Source: CAVWZH01 sp963765285 (GTDB lineage: Bacteria; Acidobacteriota; Terriglobia; Terriglobales; Acidobacteriaceae). Taken from it: DNA of 64,000 nt. Position 1 is the stretch's first letter. The number at the start of each line of letters is the position of its first letter. Position numbers and translations under genes: made by a program. The stretch is taken from the NCBI GenBank assembly GCA_963765285.1, contig CAVXVR010000003.1:434001-498000 (forward strand), written 5' to 3'. Under the pieces are notes generated by a model. That model did not search any database, had not been told where the DNA came from, and saw only the letters and a list, made by a program, of their open reading frames with translations. Shown here piece by piece: positions 9,144-16,985 of the stretch.

Positions 9144-10022
9144 ATGCCAGAATCGGTTAAACTAATCGAGTGCCCGCGCGATGCCTGGCAAGGGCTGCCC
9201 AAGCAGATCCCTGCGTATCTCAAGACCGACTATCTGAAGGCCTTAATCAGCGCCGGATTCAAGCACATCGACGCAGTTTCGTTCGTTTCGCCCAAAGCCG
9301 TTCCACAGATGGCCGACTCGGAAGAGGTTCTCAAAGATCTCGATCCTCCGGATGATGTCGAGATCATCGGCATCGTGGTCAACGAAAAAGGCGCGCAGCG
9401 GGCGATTGGCACGCAGGCGGTGAAAACGCTGGGCTTTCCTTACTCCCTTTCGCCAACTTTCCTGCGCAACAATCAGCACCAGACACTCGAGGAAGCCATC
9501 GACGAACTGGAAAAGATCAGGAATAAAGGCGAAGACGCCGGACTCGATACGGTGGTCTATATTTCGATGGCCTTCGGCAACCCGTACGGCGATCCATGGA
9601 ACGCTGGCGAAGTGGTCGACGCCGTCGACCTTCTCGAATCGTACGGCGTCAAAACCATCTCGCTCGCCGATACAGTGGGCATGGCGGGCCCGGAGCAAAT
9701 TCGCGAGCTGGTCTCAGTTGTGCTGGGAAAGTACGACTATATTGAGATTGGGGTCCATCTGCACAGCCGCCCGGAACAGGCTGTTGATAAGATTCTCGCC
9801 GCCTATGATGCCGGCTGCCGCCGCTTCGACTCGGCGATCGGCGGGCTCGGCGGATGTCCTTTCGCCCAGGATGCGCTCGTTGGGAATATTCCGACGGAAA
9901 AAGTGATTGAAGCGCTACAGCAGCGCGGAGCCGCTTTGCCTTCCCTGAAGCCGTTGGACACGCTGCTGCGTGCGAGCGTGGAGATTGGAGCACGATACTC
10001 GGAATCTACCGCGGCGGACTGA
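9144..10022 (+). CDS. Hydroxymethylglutaryl-CoA lyase
   Basis: Cleaves HMG-CoA to acetyl-CoA and acetoacetate, the last dedicated step of leucine degradation. The 292-residue TIM barrel has the N-terminal PRD motif (ECPRDAWQGL, instead of the commoner PRDGLQ), the metal-binding HLHSRPEQAVDKILAAYDAG helix region, and the family signature GGLGGCPFA with the catalytic Cys. Its position between the carboxylase beta gene and an enoyl-CoA hydratase supports HMG-CoA lyase over other HMGL-family enzymes such as isopropylmalate synthase. The variation of the N-terminal motif is a small point to check. Confidence 0.88.
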   Translation: MPESVKLIECPRDAWQGLPKQIPAYLKTDYLKALISAGFKHIDAVSFVSPKAVPQMADSEEVLKDLDPPDDVEIIGIVVNEKGAQRAIGTQAVKTLGFPYSLSPTFLRNNQHQTLEEAIDELEKIRNKGEDAGLDTVVYISMAFGNPYGDPWNAGEVVDAVDLLESYGVKTISLADTVGMAGPEQIRELVSVVLGKYDYIEIGVHLHSRPEQAVDKILAAYDAGCRRFDSAIGGLGGCPFAQDALVGNIPTEKVIEALQQRGAALPSLKPLDTLLRASVEIGARYSESTAAD

Positions 10023-10043
10023 CTCGAATCGCCGACATTTGCA

Positions 10044-10826
10044 ATGGCCTATGAGGCACTCCAACTCGCGCACGACTGCGGCCTCGCCACCATCACTCTG
10101 AGCCGGCCGGAGAAGCGCAACGCTATCAGCTTCCAACTGGTCGACGAGCTTTTGTCTGCGTTGGACGACATCGAGCGCTCTGACGCACAGGTGGTAATCC
10201 TTACTGGAGCCGGCAAAGCCTTCTGCGCGGGCATGGACCTGGACGAATTGAAATCTCTAGTCGGCAAAACTCAAGCCGAGAGCCTCAAGGATTCCGCACG
10301 CATGGCGGCCATGTTCCGCCGCCTTTACGATTTCCCCAAGCCGACCATCGCCGCCGTCAACGGCGCAGCCGTTGCGGGTGGCACAGGCCTCGCCACCATG
10401 TGCGACTTCACGCTGGCCGTGGCGGAAGCCAAGTTCGGCTACACCGAAGTCCGCATTGGGTTTGTTCCGGCTATAGTTTCGTCGATTCTCGTCTGGCAGG
10501 TTGGACACAAAATCGCCCGCGATCTGCTGCTGACAGGAAGATTGTTCGACGCCGCCGAAGCGCACCGCTATGGGTTGGTCAATGAGATTGTCGCGCTAGA
10601 AGACTTGATGACGCGAGCACGAGCTCTTGCTATGCAAATCATGGAAAACAGCCCGTCATCAGTCCGCGCCACAAAAAAGCTGATCAACAGCTTCATCGCT
10701 TCGCAACTTGATCAGCAGATTGCAACGGCAGTAGAAGACAACGCCCGCATCCGCACCACGGACGACTTTCGCGAAGGCGTTACATCTTTTCTCGAAAAGC
10801 GCAAACCTCGCTGGAGTGGCAAGTGA
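10044..10826 (+). CDS. Enoyl-CoA hydratase/isomerase, probably methylglutaconyl-CoA hydratase
   Basis: Crotonase-fold protein of 260 residues. The oxyanion-hole segments are visible (KAFCAGMDLDEL and AAVNGAAVAGGTGLATMCDF), as is the acidic residue in FGYTEVRIGFVPA expected to activate water. The context, carboxylase beta and HMG-CoA lyase just upstream, suggests hydration of 3-methylglutaconyl-CoA, but the family is broad and substrate choice is inferred. The stop codon overlaps the GTG start of the next gene (GTGA), so translation is probably coupled. Confidence 0.87.
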   Translation: MAYEALQLAHDCGLATITLSRPEKRNAISFQLVDELLSALDDIERSDAQVVILTGAGKAFCAGMDLDELKSLVGKTQAESLKDSARMAAMFRRLYDFPKPTIAAVNGAAVAGGTGLATMCDFTLAVAEAKFGYTEVRIGFVPAIVSSILVWQVGHKIARDLLLTGRLFDAAEAHRYGLVNEIVALEDLMTRARALAMQIMENSPSSVRATKKLINSFIASQLDQQIATAVEDNARIRTTDDFREGVTSFLEKRKPRWSGK

Positions 10827-11284
10827 GCGGAGCCAACCAACCGCCGTTCGTTGCCGAGAACCGCGTCCGCGTACGCTACGCCGAAACCGACCAGATGGGC
10901 GTGGTTTATCATTCCAATTATTTCATCTGGTTTGAGATTGGACGGGTCGAGTTGATGCGGCAGCTCGGTTTTCCCTACCGCGATATCGAGCAGAATGACG
11001 GCCTGTTCATCGCGGTTGCCGACGCCCGCTGCCGCTACAAGGCCCCGGCGCGCTACGATGACGAAGTGATCGTCCGTACACATCTTAAGAACGTGCGCGA
11101 GTCATTGGTGAATTTCGGCTACGAAGTGGTCCGCGCCGGCGATGGAACGCTGCTCGCCGAAGGTGAGACCACGCATATCGTCACCGACAAACAGATGAAA
11201 CCCGCTCGCCTGCCGGAAAAATATTTGCAGGCATTCCGCGCAGCCACCGGAAGACTCAACGCGACCGACACGAAAAGCACATGA
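10823..11284 (+). CDS. Acyl-CoA thioesterase (4HBT, YbgC/FadM type)
   Basis: Hot-dog-fold thioesterase of 153 residues. The N-terminal motif RVRYAETDQMGVVYHSNYF contains the Asp and the YHSNY signature of the YbgC/4-hydroxybenzoyl-CoA thioesterase family. The GTG start overlaps the upstream stop in GTGA, and its own stop overlaps the ATG of the ammonia-lyase gene in ATGA, so it lies in the middle of a tightly coupled run. It probably releases free acids or recycles CoA from acyl-CoA intermediates of the same pathway; the exact substrate is unknown. Confidence 0.88.
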   Translation: MSGANQPPFVAENRVRVRYAETDQMGVVYHSNYFIWFEIGRVELMRQLGFPYRDIEQNDGLFIAVADARCRYKAPARYDDEVIVRTHLKNVRESLVNFGYEVVRAGDGTLLAEGETTHIVTDKQMKPARLPEKYLQAFRAATGRLNATDTKST

Positions 11285-12879
11285 AAGCTCTCCACATCAA
11301 CGGCAACGATCTCACGCTGGAAGCAGTGCATGAAGTCGCGCGGATCAGCGAGCGGCGTCCCGTGCTGCTCGATCCCGATGCCCGCGAAGCCGTCGACCGG
11401 GCACGCGCTCTGGTCGACGCCATCGTCGCCGAAAACAAAGTTTCGTACGCCATCACCACCGGCGTTGGCAAGCTCAGCGACGTGCGCATCGCCGGCGATC
11501 AGATTCGCGAAATGCAGGCCAACCTGATTCGCTCGCATGCAGCAGGCGTGGGCGATCCGCTGCCCATCGCCGAAACGCGCGCCATGATGCTGCTGCGCGC
11601 CAATTCCCTTTCCAAGGGCTATTCCGGCGTGCGCGCCGTGCTCATCGACACGTTTTGCGAAATGCTCAACCGCGGCGTCACTCCGTTTGTGCCTTCGCAG
11701 GGCAGCGTGGGCGCGAGCGGCGATCTCGCGCCACTTTCGCATCTCGCTCTAGCCCTGATCGGCGAAGGCGAATGCATCGATGAAAAAAGCACGCGAGTAC
11801 CGACCGCCGATATACTGCGCCGCGCCCAGATCAAGCCCGTCGTTCTCGAAGCCAAAGAAGCCGTCTCGCTGATCAACGGCACCCAGGGAATGCTCGCCGT
11901 CGGCACGCTGGCTTTGCTGGCCGGCGAAACCCTGACCGATTCCGCCGACGTGATTAGCGGTCTCACCCTCGACGCGTTGCGCGGTACCGACGTCGCATTC
12001 GACGAGCGCATCCACAAAGTCCGCCCTCATCCCGGCCAAGTGAAAACAGCGGCGAACCTGCGTAAGCTGCTAGAAGGCAGCGAAATTCGCGCCTCCCACA
12101 AAGACTGCGCCCGCGTGCAGGACGCCTACTCCCTGCGCTGCATCCCGCAAGTCCACGGCGCAGTCCGCGACACTCAAGCCCACGGCCGCGCGGTCCTGGA
12201 AACCGAAGTCAACTCCGCCGTAGACAACCCGCTGGTGTTCACAGCTCAGGTAGGGAAAGCCACCACGGGCCACGTGGGAACGGGCGCCTCGCCCGTTCCG
12301 GCGGAGCGAAGCTCCGCTTCCCACCACGGAGACATCCTCTCCGGCGGCAACTTCCACGGCGAACCCCTGGCCTTCGTCCTCGACTTCCTCGCCATCGCCC
12401 TAAGCGCCCTCGCCGGAATCTCCGAACGCCGCATCGAGCGCCTGGTCAATCCCGCGCTCAACGAAGGCCTGCCGCCATTCCTCGCCGCCGGCGCCGGCCT
12501 CAACTCCGGATTCATGCTTGCCCAGGTCACCGCCGCCGCCCTGGTCAGCGAAAACAAAATCCTGGCGCATCCCGCGTCGGTCGATTCGATCACCACTTCC
12601 GGCAACAAGGAAGATTACGTCTCCATGGGCATGACCGCCGCCATGAAGCTCAAGCGAGTCGTCGAGAACACGCGCAGCGTCCTCGCGATCGAAGCCATGG
12701 CTGCCGCCCAGGCTCTCGACTTCCTCGCCCCGCTCAAGACGTCCAAACGCCTGTTGTCGGCCTACAACGCGATTCGCGCCGTCAGTCCAACTATGGAGAA
12801 AGACCGCGTCATGTACCCCGATTTTGCGCGGATTGCAGAAGCGATCGCCAACGGGAAGCTGGTGGATGCGCTGCTATGA
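11281..12879 (+). CDS. hutH: Histidine ammonia-lyase, with an in-frame palindromic insert
   Basis: Deaminates histidine to urocanate in the first step of histidine degradation. The 532-residue protein has the GSVGASGDLAPL motif, whose Ala145-Ser146-Gly147 forms the MIO cofactor, plus family segments SRIN-like VSLINGTQGML and LSGGNFHGEP. Members are usually about 500-515 residues. The excess is a low-complexity stretch at about 322-349, just before LSGGNFHGEP, encoded by a double-hairpin repeat at 12274-12324. The frame is kept. The ATG overlaps the preceding thioesterase stop (ATGA). Other hut genes are absent here, so histidine degradation in this cluster is inferred; tyrosine or phenylalanine ammonia-lyase activity is a less likely alternative. 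Confidence 0.92.
   Translation: MKALHINGNDLTLEAVHEVARISERRPVLLDPDAREAVDRARALVDAIVAENKVSYAITTGVGKLSDVRIAGDQIREMQANLIRSHAAGVGDPLPIAETRAMMLLRANSLSKGYSGVRAVLIDTFCEMLNRGVTPFVPSQGSVGASGDLAPLSHLALALIGEGECIDEKSTRVPTADILRRAQIKPVVLEAKEAVSLINGTQGMLAVGTLALLAGETLTDSADVISGLTLDALRGTDVAFDERIHKVRPHPGQVKTAANLRKLLEGSEIRASHKDCARVQDAYSLRCIPQVHGAVRDTQAHGRAVLETEVNSAVDNPLVFTAQVGKATTGHVGTGASPVPAERSSASHHGDILSGGNFHGEPLAFVLDFLAIALSALAGISERRIERLVNPALNEGLPPFLAAGAGLNSGFMLAQVTAAALVSENKILAHPASVDSITTSGNKEDYVSMGMTAAMKLKRVVENTRSVLAIEAMAAAQALDFLAPLKTSKRLLSAYNAIRAVSPTMEKDRVMYPDFARIAEAIANGKLVDALL
12274..12324. repeat. Double-hairpin repeat inserted in frame within hutH
   Basis: The arms GTGGGA and TCCCAC enclose two perfect stem-loops. 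The first is GGAACGGGC / GCCCGTTCC around GCCTC (12277-12299). The second is GCGGAGC / GCTCCGC around GAA (12301-12317). The encoded residues (about 322-349) have no counterpart in ordinary ammonia-lyases, so this looks like a mobile palindrome tolerated inside the gene. Confidence 0.75.
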
Positions 12880-12886
12880 ACTTTTT

Positions 12887-12914
12887 CACCACGGAGACAC
12901 GGAGGCACGGAGAA
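12887..12914 (+). repeat. CACGGAG-type tandem repeat supplying the ribosome site of the S9 peptidase gene
   Basis: The stretch consists of CACGGAG-like units (CACCACGGAGACACGGAGG onward) directly before the ATG at 12915. The GGAGG at 12901-12905 sits nine bases before that ATG, a good Shine-Dalgarno distance. Related CACAGAGGGCAC units occur at 30048-30115. Confidence 0.6.
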
Positions 12915-15323
12915 ATGAGGGCAGAGAGACTCTGGCGTGTTTTGACGTTTCTGCTGGTGATGATGCCGGGGACGTTTCTTCCCGCCCAAAGCAAGCGTCC
13001 CTTCACCTTTGAAGACATGATGAAGCTGAAGCGGGTCGAGGAGCCCGAAGTCTCGCCCGATGGAAAATGGGTGCTGTTCGCCGCGGTCGATGTCGATCTC
13101 GCAGCGAATAGCAGAACGCCGCATGTGTGGGTCGCGCCGCTTGCCCACGTCTCCCAAAACCAGGGAGACGTGGGGCACCCCAGTTCTGATCAATCCAGTT
13201 CCGGGGTGCCCCACATCTCGCCGGTGTTGCGAGATGTGGGAGAGCGGGAGATCATCTCCGATCAAGACGCCGACCGCCCGCGCTGGGCACCCGATGGCAA
13301 GCGCTTCGCTTTCATCTCGACGAAAGAAGGCGGATCGCAGATCTGGATTGCGGATTTCGACGGCGCTGCTGGAACTGTGAGCAGCGTTCAGAAGCTCACT
13401 CACATCGCAACCGGAGCCAGCGGCGAACTCTGGTCGCCGGATGGAAAGAACATTCTCTTCGTCTCGAATGTTTATCCCGATTGCGACGGAGCGCCAGCAG
13501 ACGAAGAAGCATGTAACGCAAAGAAATTCGAAGCCGCCGAGAAGTCGCCGGTCAAAGCGCTGATCTTCACTCACCTGCTATACCGCCACTGGAATGCATA
13601 TAAAGAGGGCAAGCGCAGCCACCTCTTTGTGCTCCCTGTCGATGCTTGCGTGGAGACAGCCGCCTCGCCTGTCCCGCGAGGCGAAGCCGAGCGGCCTCCG
13701 GAAAGCAAGAAAGAAAGTCGAGCTTCGCTCGACCGGACAGCCGAGGGCGGCTGTCCCCACGCAAGTCCTCGCGACCTCACCCCCGGCGACTACGACGCGC
13801 CCGTGTTCTCGCTCGGCGGCCAGGACAACTACGCCTTCTCGCCCGACGGCCAGGAGATTTGCTACGCCTCGAACCACGACAAAGTCGAGGCCATTTCGAC
13901 CAACACAGATTTATGGACCGTCCCGGTCCGTGTGGGGGCGGGCGATCCTTCGACTTCGCTCAGGACAGGCTCGCCCGCCCAAATCGTTGCTCAAACGAAA
14001 AACATCACCGCCGACAATCCCGCCGCCGATGAGACTCCGCTCTATTCGCCCGATGGCAAGTACATCGCCTACCGCGCCCAGCAGCGTCCGGGATACGAGA
14101 GCGACCGCTTTACGCTGAACCTGTACGACAGAAAAAGTGGAAAGAAAACCCGTTTCTCGACGCCGTCGAAACTGGATTCTTGGGTTGGTGCATTTGCTTG
14201 GGCCACGGACTCATCGAGAATTTATTTTGTTGCGGAAGATAAGGGCGAGTCTCCTCTTTATTCGGTTTCATTCAAGATCAATCCAGGTGAGACGGAGAAG
14301 GGATATGACATTGTGGTGGGCACAACTGACCTCGCGTACAACGAGGTGGATCGCGGATTCAACGACGATGTGAGAGTCGCTAGCGATAGCAGGTCTCTGC
14401 TTTTCACGCGAATGTCGATAGGAGCACCAAACGAGATTTACCGCGCCAGTGATGCTTGTTTCGAGATGAATTCCAAGAGCGACTGCTGGAAGACCGGCAC
14501 AGTCACCCACCTCAACGACGCCCTCCTCTCCCAAATCTCCATGTCCCCGCTCGAATCCTTCTGGTTCACCGGCGCGCACAGCGACAAGGTCCAAGGCTTC
14601 CTCGTCAAGCCGCCGAACTTCGATGCGAGCAGGAAATATCCTGTGAAGTTCCTGATCCACGGCGGCCCGCAAGAAGCCTGGGGAGACGACTGGAGCTATC
14701 GCTGGAATCCCGAGCTCTTTGCCGCTAACGGCTACGTCGTCATCATGATCAACTTCCACGGCTCAACCGGATACGGGCAGAAGTTCGTTGACTCGATCAA
14801 CGGCGACTGGGGCGGCGCGCCGTTCGAAGACCTGATGAAGGGTCTCGACTACGCGGAAGAGCATTATGGGTTTATTGACAAAGACCGGGAATGCGCGCTG
14901 GGCGCGAGTTTCGGCGGATACATGATCAACTGGGTCCTCGGCCACACCAACCGCTTCAAGTGCCTGGTGTCGCACGACGGCACGTTCAACAACGAGTCCG
15001 ACTACGGTACCACCGAGGAGCTGTGGTTCAACGAGTGGGAGTTCCACGGCACGCCCTGGGAGAACCGCGAGTTGTATCGCAAGTGGTCTCCGCATCTGTT
15101 CGCGGCGAATTTCAAAACGCCGACGCTGGTGATCCACGGCCAGCTCGATTACCGGCTCGATGTGTCCGAGGGATTCCAGCTCTTTACCACGCTGCAGCGG
15201 CTGGGCGTGCCCTCGAAGATGCTCTATTTCCCGGACGAAGGCCACTGGGTGCTCAAGCCGCAAAATTCCCAGCTTTGGTACAAGACGGTGAACGACTGGG
15301 TGGACCAGTGGGTGGGGAAATAG
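12915..15323 (+). CDS. Secreted S9-family prolyl oligopeptidase / dipeptidyl peptidase-like, with three palindromic inserts
   Basis: Exported serine peptidase. The ATG at 12915 gives a clean signal peptide (MRAERLWRVLTFLLVMMPG, then AQ); the earlier ATG at 12876 overlaps hutH and reads through a nucleotide repeat. WD40-like propeller repeats follow, with PDGK and PDGQ turns, then the alpha/beta-hydrolase domain. The triad is visible: Ser665 in GASFGGYM, Asp745 in GQLDYRL and His777 in DEGHWVL. Three propeller loops carry extra residues encoded by palindromic repeats at 13144-13240, 13646-13764 and 13936-13980, and all keep the frame. Homologues are usually shorter, near 650-700 residues against 802 here. 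It probably degrades peptides in the periplasm or outside the cell. Confidence 0.88.
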   Translation: MRAERLWRVLTFLLVMMPGTFLPAQSKRPFTFEDMMKLKRVEEPEVSPDGKWVLFAAVDVDLAANSRTPHVWVAPLAHVSQNQGDVGHPSSDQSSSGVPHISPVLRDVGEREIISDQDADRPRWAPDGKRFAFISTKEGGSQIWIADFDGAAGTVSSVQKLTHIATGASGELWSPDGKNILFVSNVYPDCDGAPADEEACNAKKFEAAEKSPVKALIFTHLLYRHWNAYKEGKRSHLFVLPVDACVETAASPVPRGEAERPPESKKESRASLDRTAEGGCPHASPRDLTPGDYDAPVFSLGGQDNYAFSPDGQEICYASNHDKVEAISTNTDLWTVPVRVGAGDPSTSLRTGSPAQIVAQTKNITADNPAADETPLYSPDGKYIAYRAQQRPGYESDRFTLNLYDRKSGKKTRFSTPSKLDSWVGAFAWATDSSRIYFVAEDKGESPLYSVSFKINPGETEKGYDIVVGTTDLAYNEVDRGFNDDVRVASDSRSLLFTRMSIGAPNEIYRASDACFEMNSKSDCWKTGTVTHLNDALLSQISMSPLESFWFTGAHSDKVQGFLVKPPNFDASRKYPVKFLIHGGPQEAWGDDWSYRWNPELFAANGYVVIMINFHGSTGYGQKFVDSINGDWGGAPFEDLMKGLDYAEEHYGFIDKDRECALGASFGGYMINWVLGHTNRFKCLVSHDGTFNNESDYGTTEELWFNEWEFHGTPWENRELYRKWSPHLFAANFKTPTLVIHGQLDYRLDVSEGFQLFTTLQRLGVPSKMLYFPDEGHWVLKPQNSQLWYKTVNDWVDQWVGK
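13144..13240. repeat. Triple-hairpin repeat inserted in frame in the S9 peptidase gene
   Basis: Three perfect stems follow one another. CCCACGTCTCCC (13144-13155) pairs with 13163-13174. GGGGCACCCC (13172-13181) pairs with 13203-13212. CCCACATCTCGC (13210-13221) pairs with 13229-13240. The encoded peptide interrupts the propeller between WVAPL and EIISDQDADRPRW. Confidence 0.8.
13646..13764. repeat. Long-arm palindromic insert in the S9 peptidase gene
   Basis: Outer arms of about 18 bases (TTGCGTGG-GACAGCCGCC and GGCGGCTGTC-CCACGCAA, one base offset in each) enclose inner stems GCCTCGC / GCGAGGC and GTCGAGC / GCTCGAC. The GACAGCCGCCTCG core also occurs at 31929-31949, in reverse orientation, at the end of the cytochrome gene. 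Confidence 0.78.
13936..13980. repeat. 45-bp palindrome-bounded insert in the S9 peptidase gene
   Basis: Perfect 10-base arms GGGCGGGCGA and TCGCCCGCCC enclose a core TTCGACTTCGCTCAGGACAG. That core resembles a dispersed repeat (TTCGAC..GCTCAGGACAGG) that I recall from many environmental bacterial genomes. The frame is kept. Confidence 0.75.
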
Positions 15324-15339
15324 GAATGCTTTTGGGTGG

Positions 15340-15398
15340 CGCAGCGCTTCAGCGCTGCGATAGAAATCCCGGAACGATCTCAGGCTTTAGCCGCTGAG
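15340..15398. repeat. Intergenic palindromic repeat pair after the S9 peptidase gene
   Basis: CGCAGCGCT / AGCGCTGCG around TC (15340-15359), then CTCAG / CTGAG (15379-15398) around GCTTTAGCC. GC-rich, repeat-like sequence continues to about 15460, into the 3' end of the reverse-strand HD gene. Confidence 0.6.
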
Positions 15399-15464
15399 GT
15401 ACGGCTTGAATCTCGCTGGGCTTCGCCCCCGCCGGACGGGCGAGCCGCACCACACGGCCGGTGG

Positions 15465-16055
15465 TCACCCCGTCTTCGCGGCGCTGCCATCCAACCCCAG
15501 CTCCCCTGCAATCCCCTTCAGCGCCTCAATGCAAAACGCGATGTGCTCATCCAGCTCCACGTCCAGCTCGGCAGCGCCGTTCACAATGTCATCCCGGTTC
15601 ACTTTGCGGGCGAAGGCCTTGTCTTTCATTCTTTTCCGCACCGACTTGGCGTCCACTTCGGCGAGCGACTTGCCCGGCTTGATCAACGCAACCGCGGTAA
15701 TGAATCCCGCCAGCTCATCGCAGGCAAAAAGCGCCTTCTCCATGGGCGTTTCGCGGGTCACGCCGCTGTACTCCGCATGAGACATGATCGCCCGCTGAAT
15801 TTCCTCCGGCCAGCCGCGTTCTTTGAGAATCGCATTCCCTTTGTAGGGATGTTCATCCAGGCTCGGCCAGCGGTCGTAGTCAAAATCATGTAGCAGCCCG
15901 ACCATCCCCCAAAGCTCGACTTCATTCGGAGAACCGCCGCCCAACTTGCCCGCATAAGCGCGCATGCACGCCTCCACGGCCAGCGCATGCTTGCGCAAAC
16001 TTTCCGATTGGGTGAACTCAGTTAGTAAACCCCACGCCTCAACGCGATCCTTCAT
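15465..16055 (-). CDS. HD-domain hydrolase (HDIG type)
   Basis: Metal-dependent phosphohydrolase-like protein of 196 residues. The HD motif is in LLHDFDYDRWPSLDEHP, with a further His in the upstream SLRKHALAVEA helix and one in IMSHAEYSG, as in the small bacterial HDIG proteins. Those are often annotated as nucleotide or nucleotidyl hydrolases, but the true substrate is usually unknown. Its last residues read into repeat-like DNA (see 15340-15398), so the native C-terminus may originally have been a few codons different. It is convergent with the S9 peptidase gene and divergent from the XRE gene. Confidence 0.8.
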   Translation of the reverse strand: MKDRVEAWGLLTEFTQSESLRKHALAVEACMRAYAGKLGGGSPNEVELWGMVGLLHDFDYDRWPSLDEHPYKGNAILKERGWPEEIQRAIMSHAEYSGVTRETPMEKALFACDELAGFITAVALIKPGKSLAEVDAKSVRKRMKDKAFARKVNRDDIVNGAAELDVELDEHIAFCIEALKGIAGELGLDGSAAKTG

Positions 16056-16181
16056 GGTGTTTTACCCATTTTCTCCCGGTTTTCGCCGGTTTATTTTGGT
16101 TTTTCACGGCACTATCTTCGGCTGGTTCCGCGAATTTTCTTGACATGCACAGGCCTTCTCCCGCAGATTACGCATCAGGTT

Positions 16182-16209
16182 TGGAATCAGGTTGACACAC
16201 TTGGTTCCA
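16182..16209. promoter_or_regulatory. Possible operator: interrupted palindrome upstream of the XRE gene
   Basis: TGGAATCAGG (16182-16191) and CTTGGTTCCA (16200-16209) are inverted arms matching at 8 of 10 positions around the 8-base spacer TTGACACA, which contains a -35-like TTGACA. It ends 33 bases before the XRE start, a plausible autoregulatory site. There is no convincing -10 box. Confidence 0.3.
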
Positions 16210-16242
16210 GGAGAAGCCCCGCTCTGGCCCTCCCACACCTAG

Positions 16243-16782
16243 ATGGCTACCACGCTTGCCCCGGTAGATTCCAGGGAAGTTGTCCGTTGCGATCATTGCC
16301 TGCTGGTTCAGTTCCGTACCACCAACAACCTTTGCCGCCGTTGCCACGCGTCGCTCGACGAGGATGAGCCGGAAGTGATGTCGGCTCCGCCCCCGCCGCA
16401 GATGATGCCGGCCAACGGAAACGGCCGCGGCCACTTGAACCTGGCAGCTTCCATCCGCTCGCTGCGTCTGCGCAACGGGTTGAGCCAGAGACAACTGGCG
16501 ACCCGCATGTCGGTCCCGCGCACCTACGTTTCCAAGATCGAAAACGAAAAAGCCACGCCCACCCTTTCTTCTCTGGAGCGGCTGGCCCGAGCCCTGGAGG
16601 TGACCGTGCCCGACTTGCTCTCAGGCGGTGAACGCAATCGCCAGGAAGAAATCAACGACCTGATGAAGGATCAGTTTATCGCGGAACTGCTGCCCTTCGT
16701 CTCGCAACTGAACGGCCTGCAGATGTCGAGCATTCTGGCGCAGATCAGAGACTTGACGCTCAGGCCACGCAGGACGGCTTAG
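16243..16782 (+). CDS. XRE-family transcriptional regulator with N-terminal zinc-ribbon-like motif
   Basis: DNA-binding protein of 179 residues. Residues 16-34 hold two CxxC pairs (Cys16/Cys19 and Cys31/Cys34), a small zinc-ribbon or knuckle. After a Pro-rich linker comes a Cro/CI helix-turn-helix at about 64-118 (IRSLRLRNGLSQRQLATRMS, then VPRTYVSKIENEKATPTLSSL). The C-terminal 55 residues are helical and may dimerise. A zinc motif in front of an XRE domain is uncommon but seen in a few environmental lineages. The target genes are unknown; an interrupted palindrome just upstream suggests autoregulation. A palindromic repeat and a strong terminator follow. Confidence 0.85.
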   Translation: MATTLAPVDSREVVRCDHCLLVQFRTTNNLCRRCHASLDEDEPEVMSAPPPPQMMPANGNGRGHLNLAASIRSLRLRNGLSQRQLATRMSVPRTYVSKIENEKATPTLSSLERLARALEVTVPDLLSGGERNRQEEINDLMKDQFIAELLPFVSQLNGLQMSSILAQIRDLTLRPRRTA

Positions 16783-16804
16783 GTTCTTGTAGGCGCGGCG
16801 TTAA

Positions 16805-16863
16805 TGTAGGCGCGGGCGTCCCCGCCCGTGCAAGCAGGACGAGCGAGGACGATCGTCCCTACA
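16805..16863. repeat. Intergenic palindromic repeat
   Basis: Outer arms TGTAGG (16805-16810) and CCTACA (16858-16863) enclose GCGGGCG / CGCCCG-type stems. Its composition matches the in-gene palindromes elsewhere in the window. Confidence 0.6.
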
Positions 16864-16896
16864 TCAAAGAATTTATCCGGGCGACCACCAACTGCA

Positions 16897-16924
16897 GCCG
16901 GGACCGCAAGGTCCCGGCTTTTTT
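16897..16924 (+). terminator. Intrinsic terminator downstream of the XRE gene
   Basis: Perfect 9-bp stem GCCGGGACC / GGTCCCGGC with a GCAA tetraloop, followed directly by six T. This is a textbook rho-independent terminator for the XRE transcript. Confidence 0.88.
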
Positions 16925-16985
16925 GCGAGTTCCGCCCATCTTCCAACGCCCGGATATCGTATCCTTTCCTCCAGGCTAAAACTCA

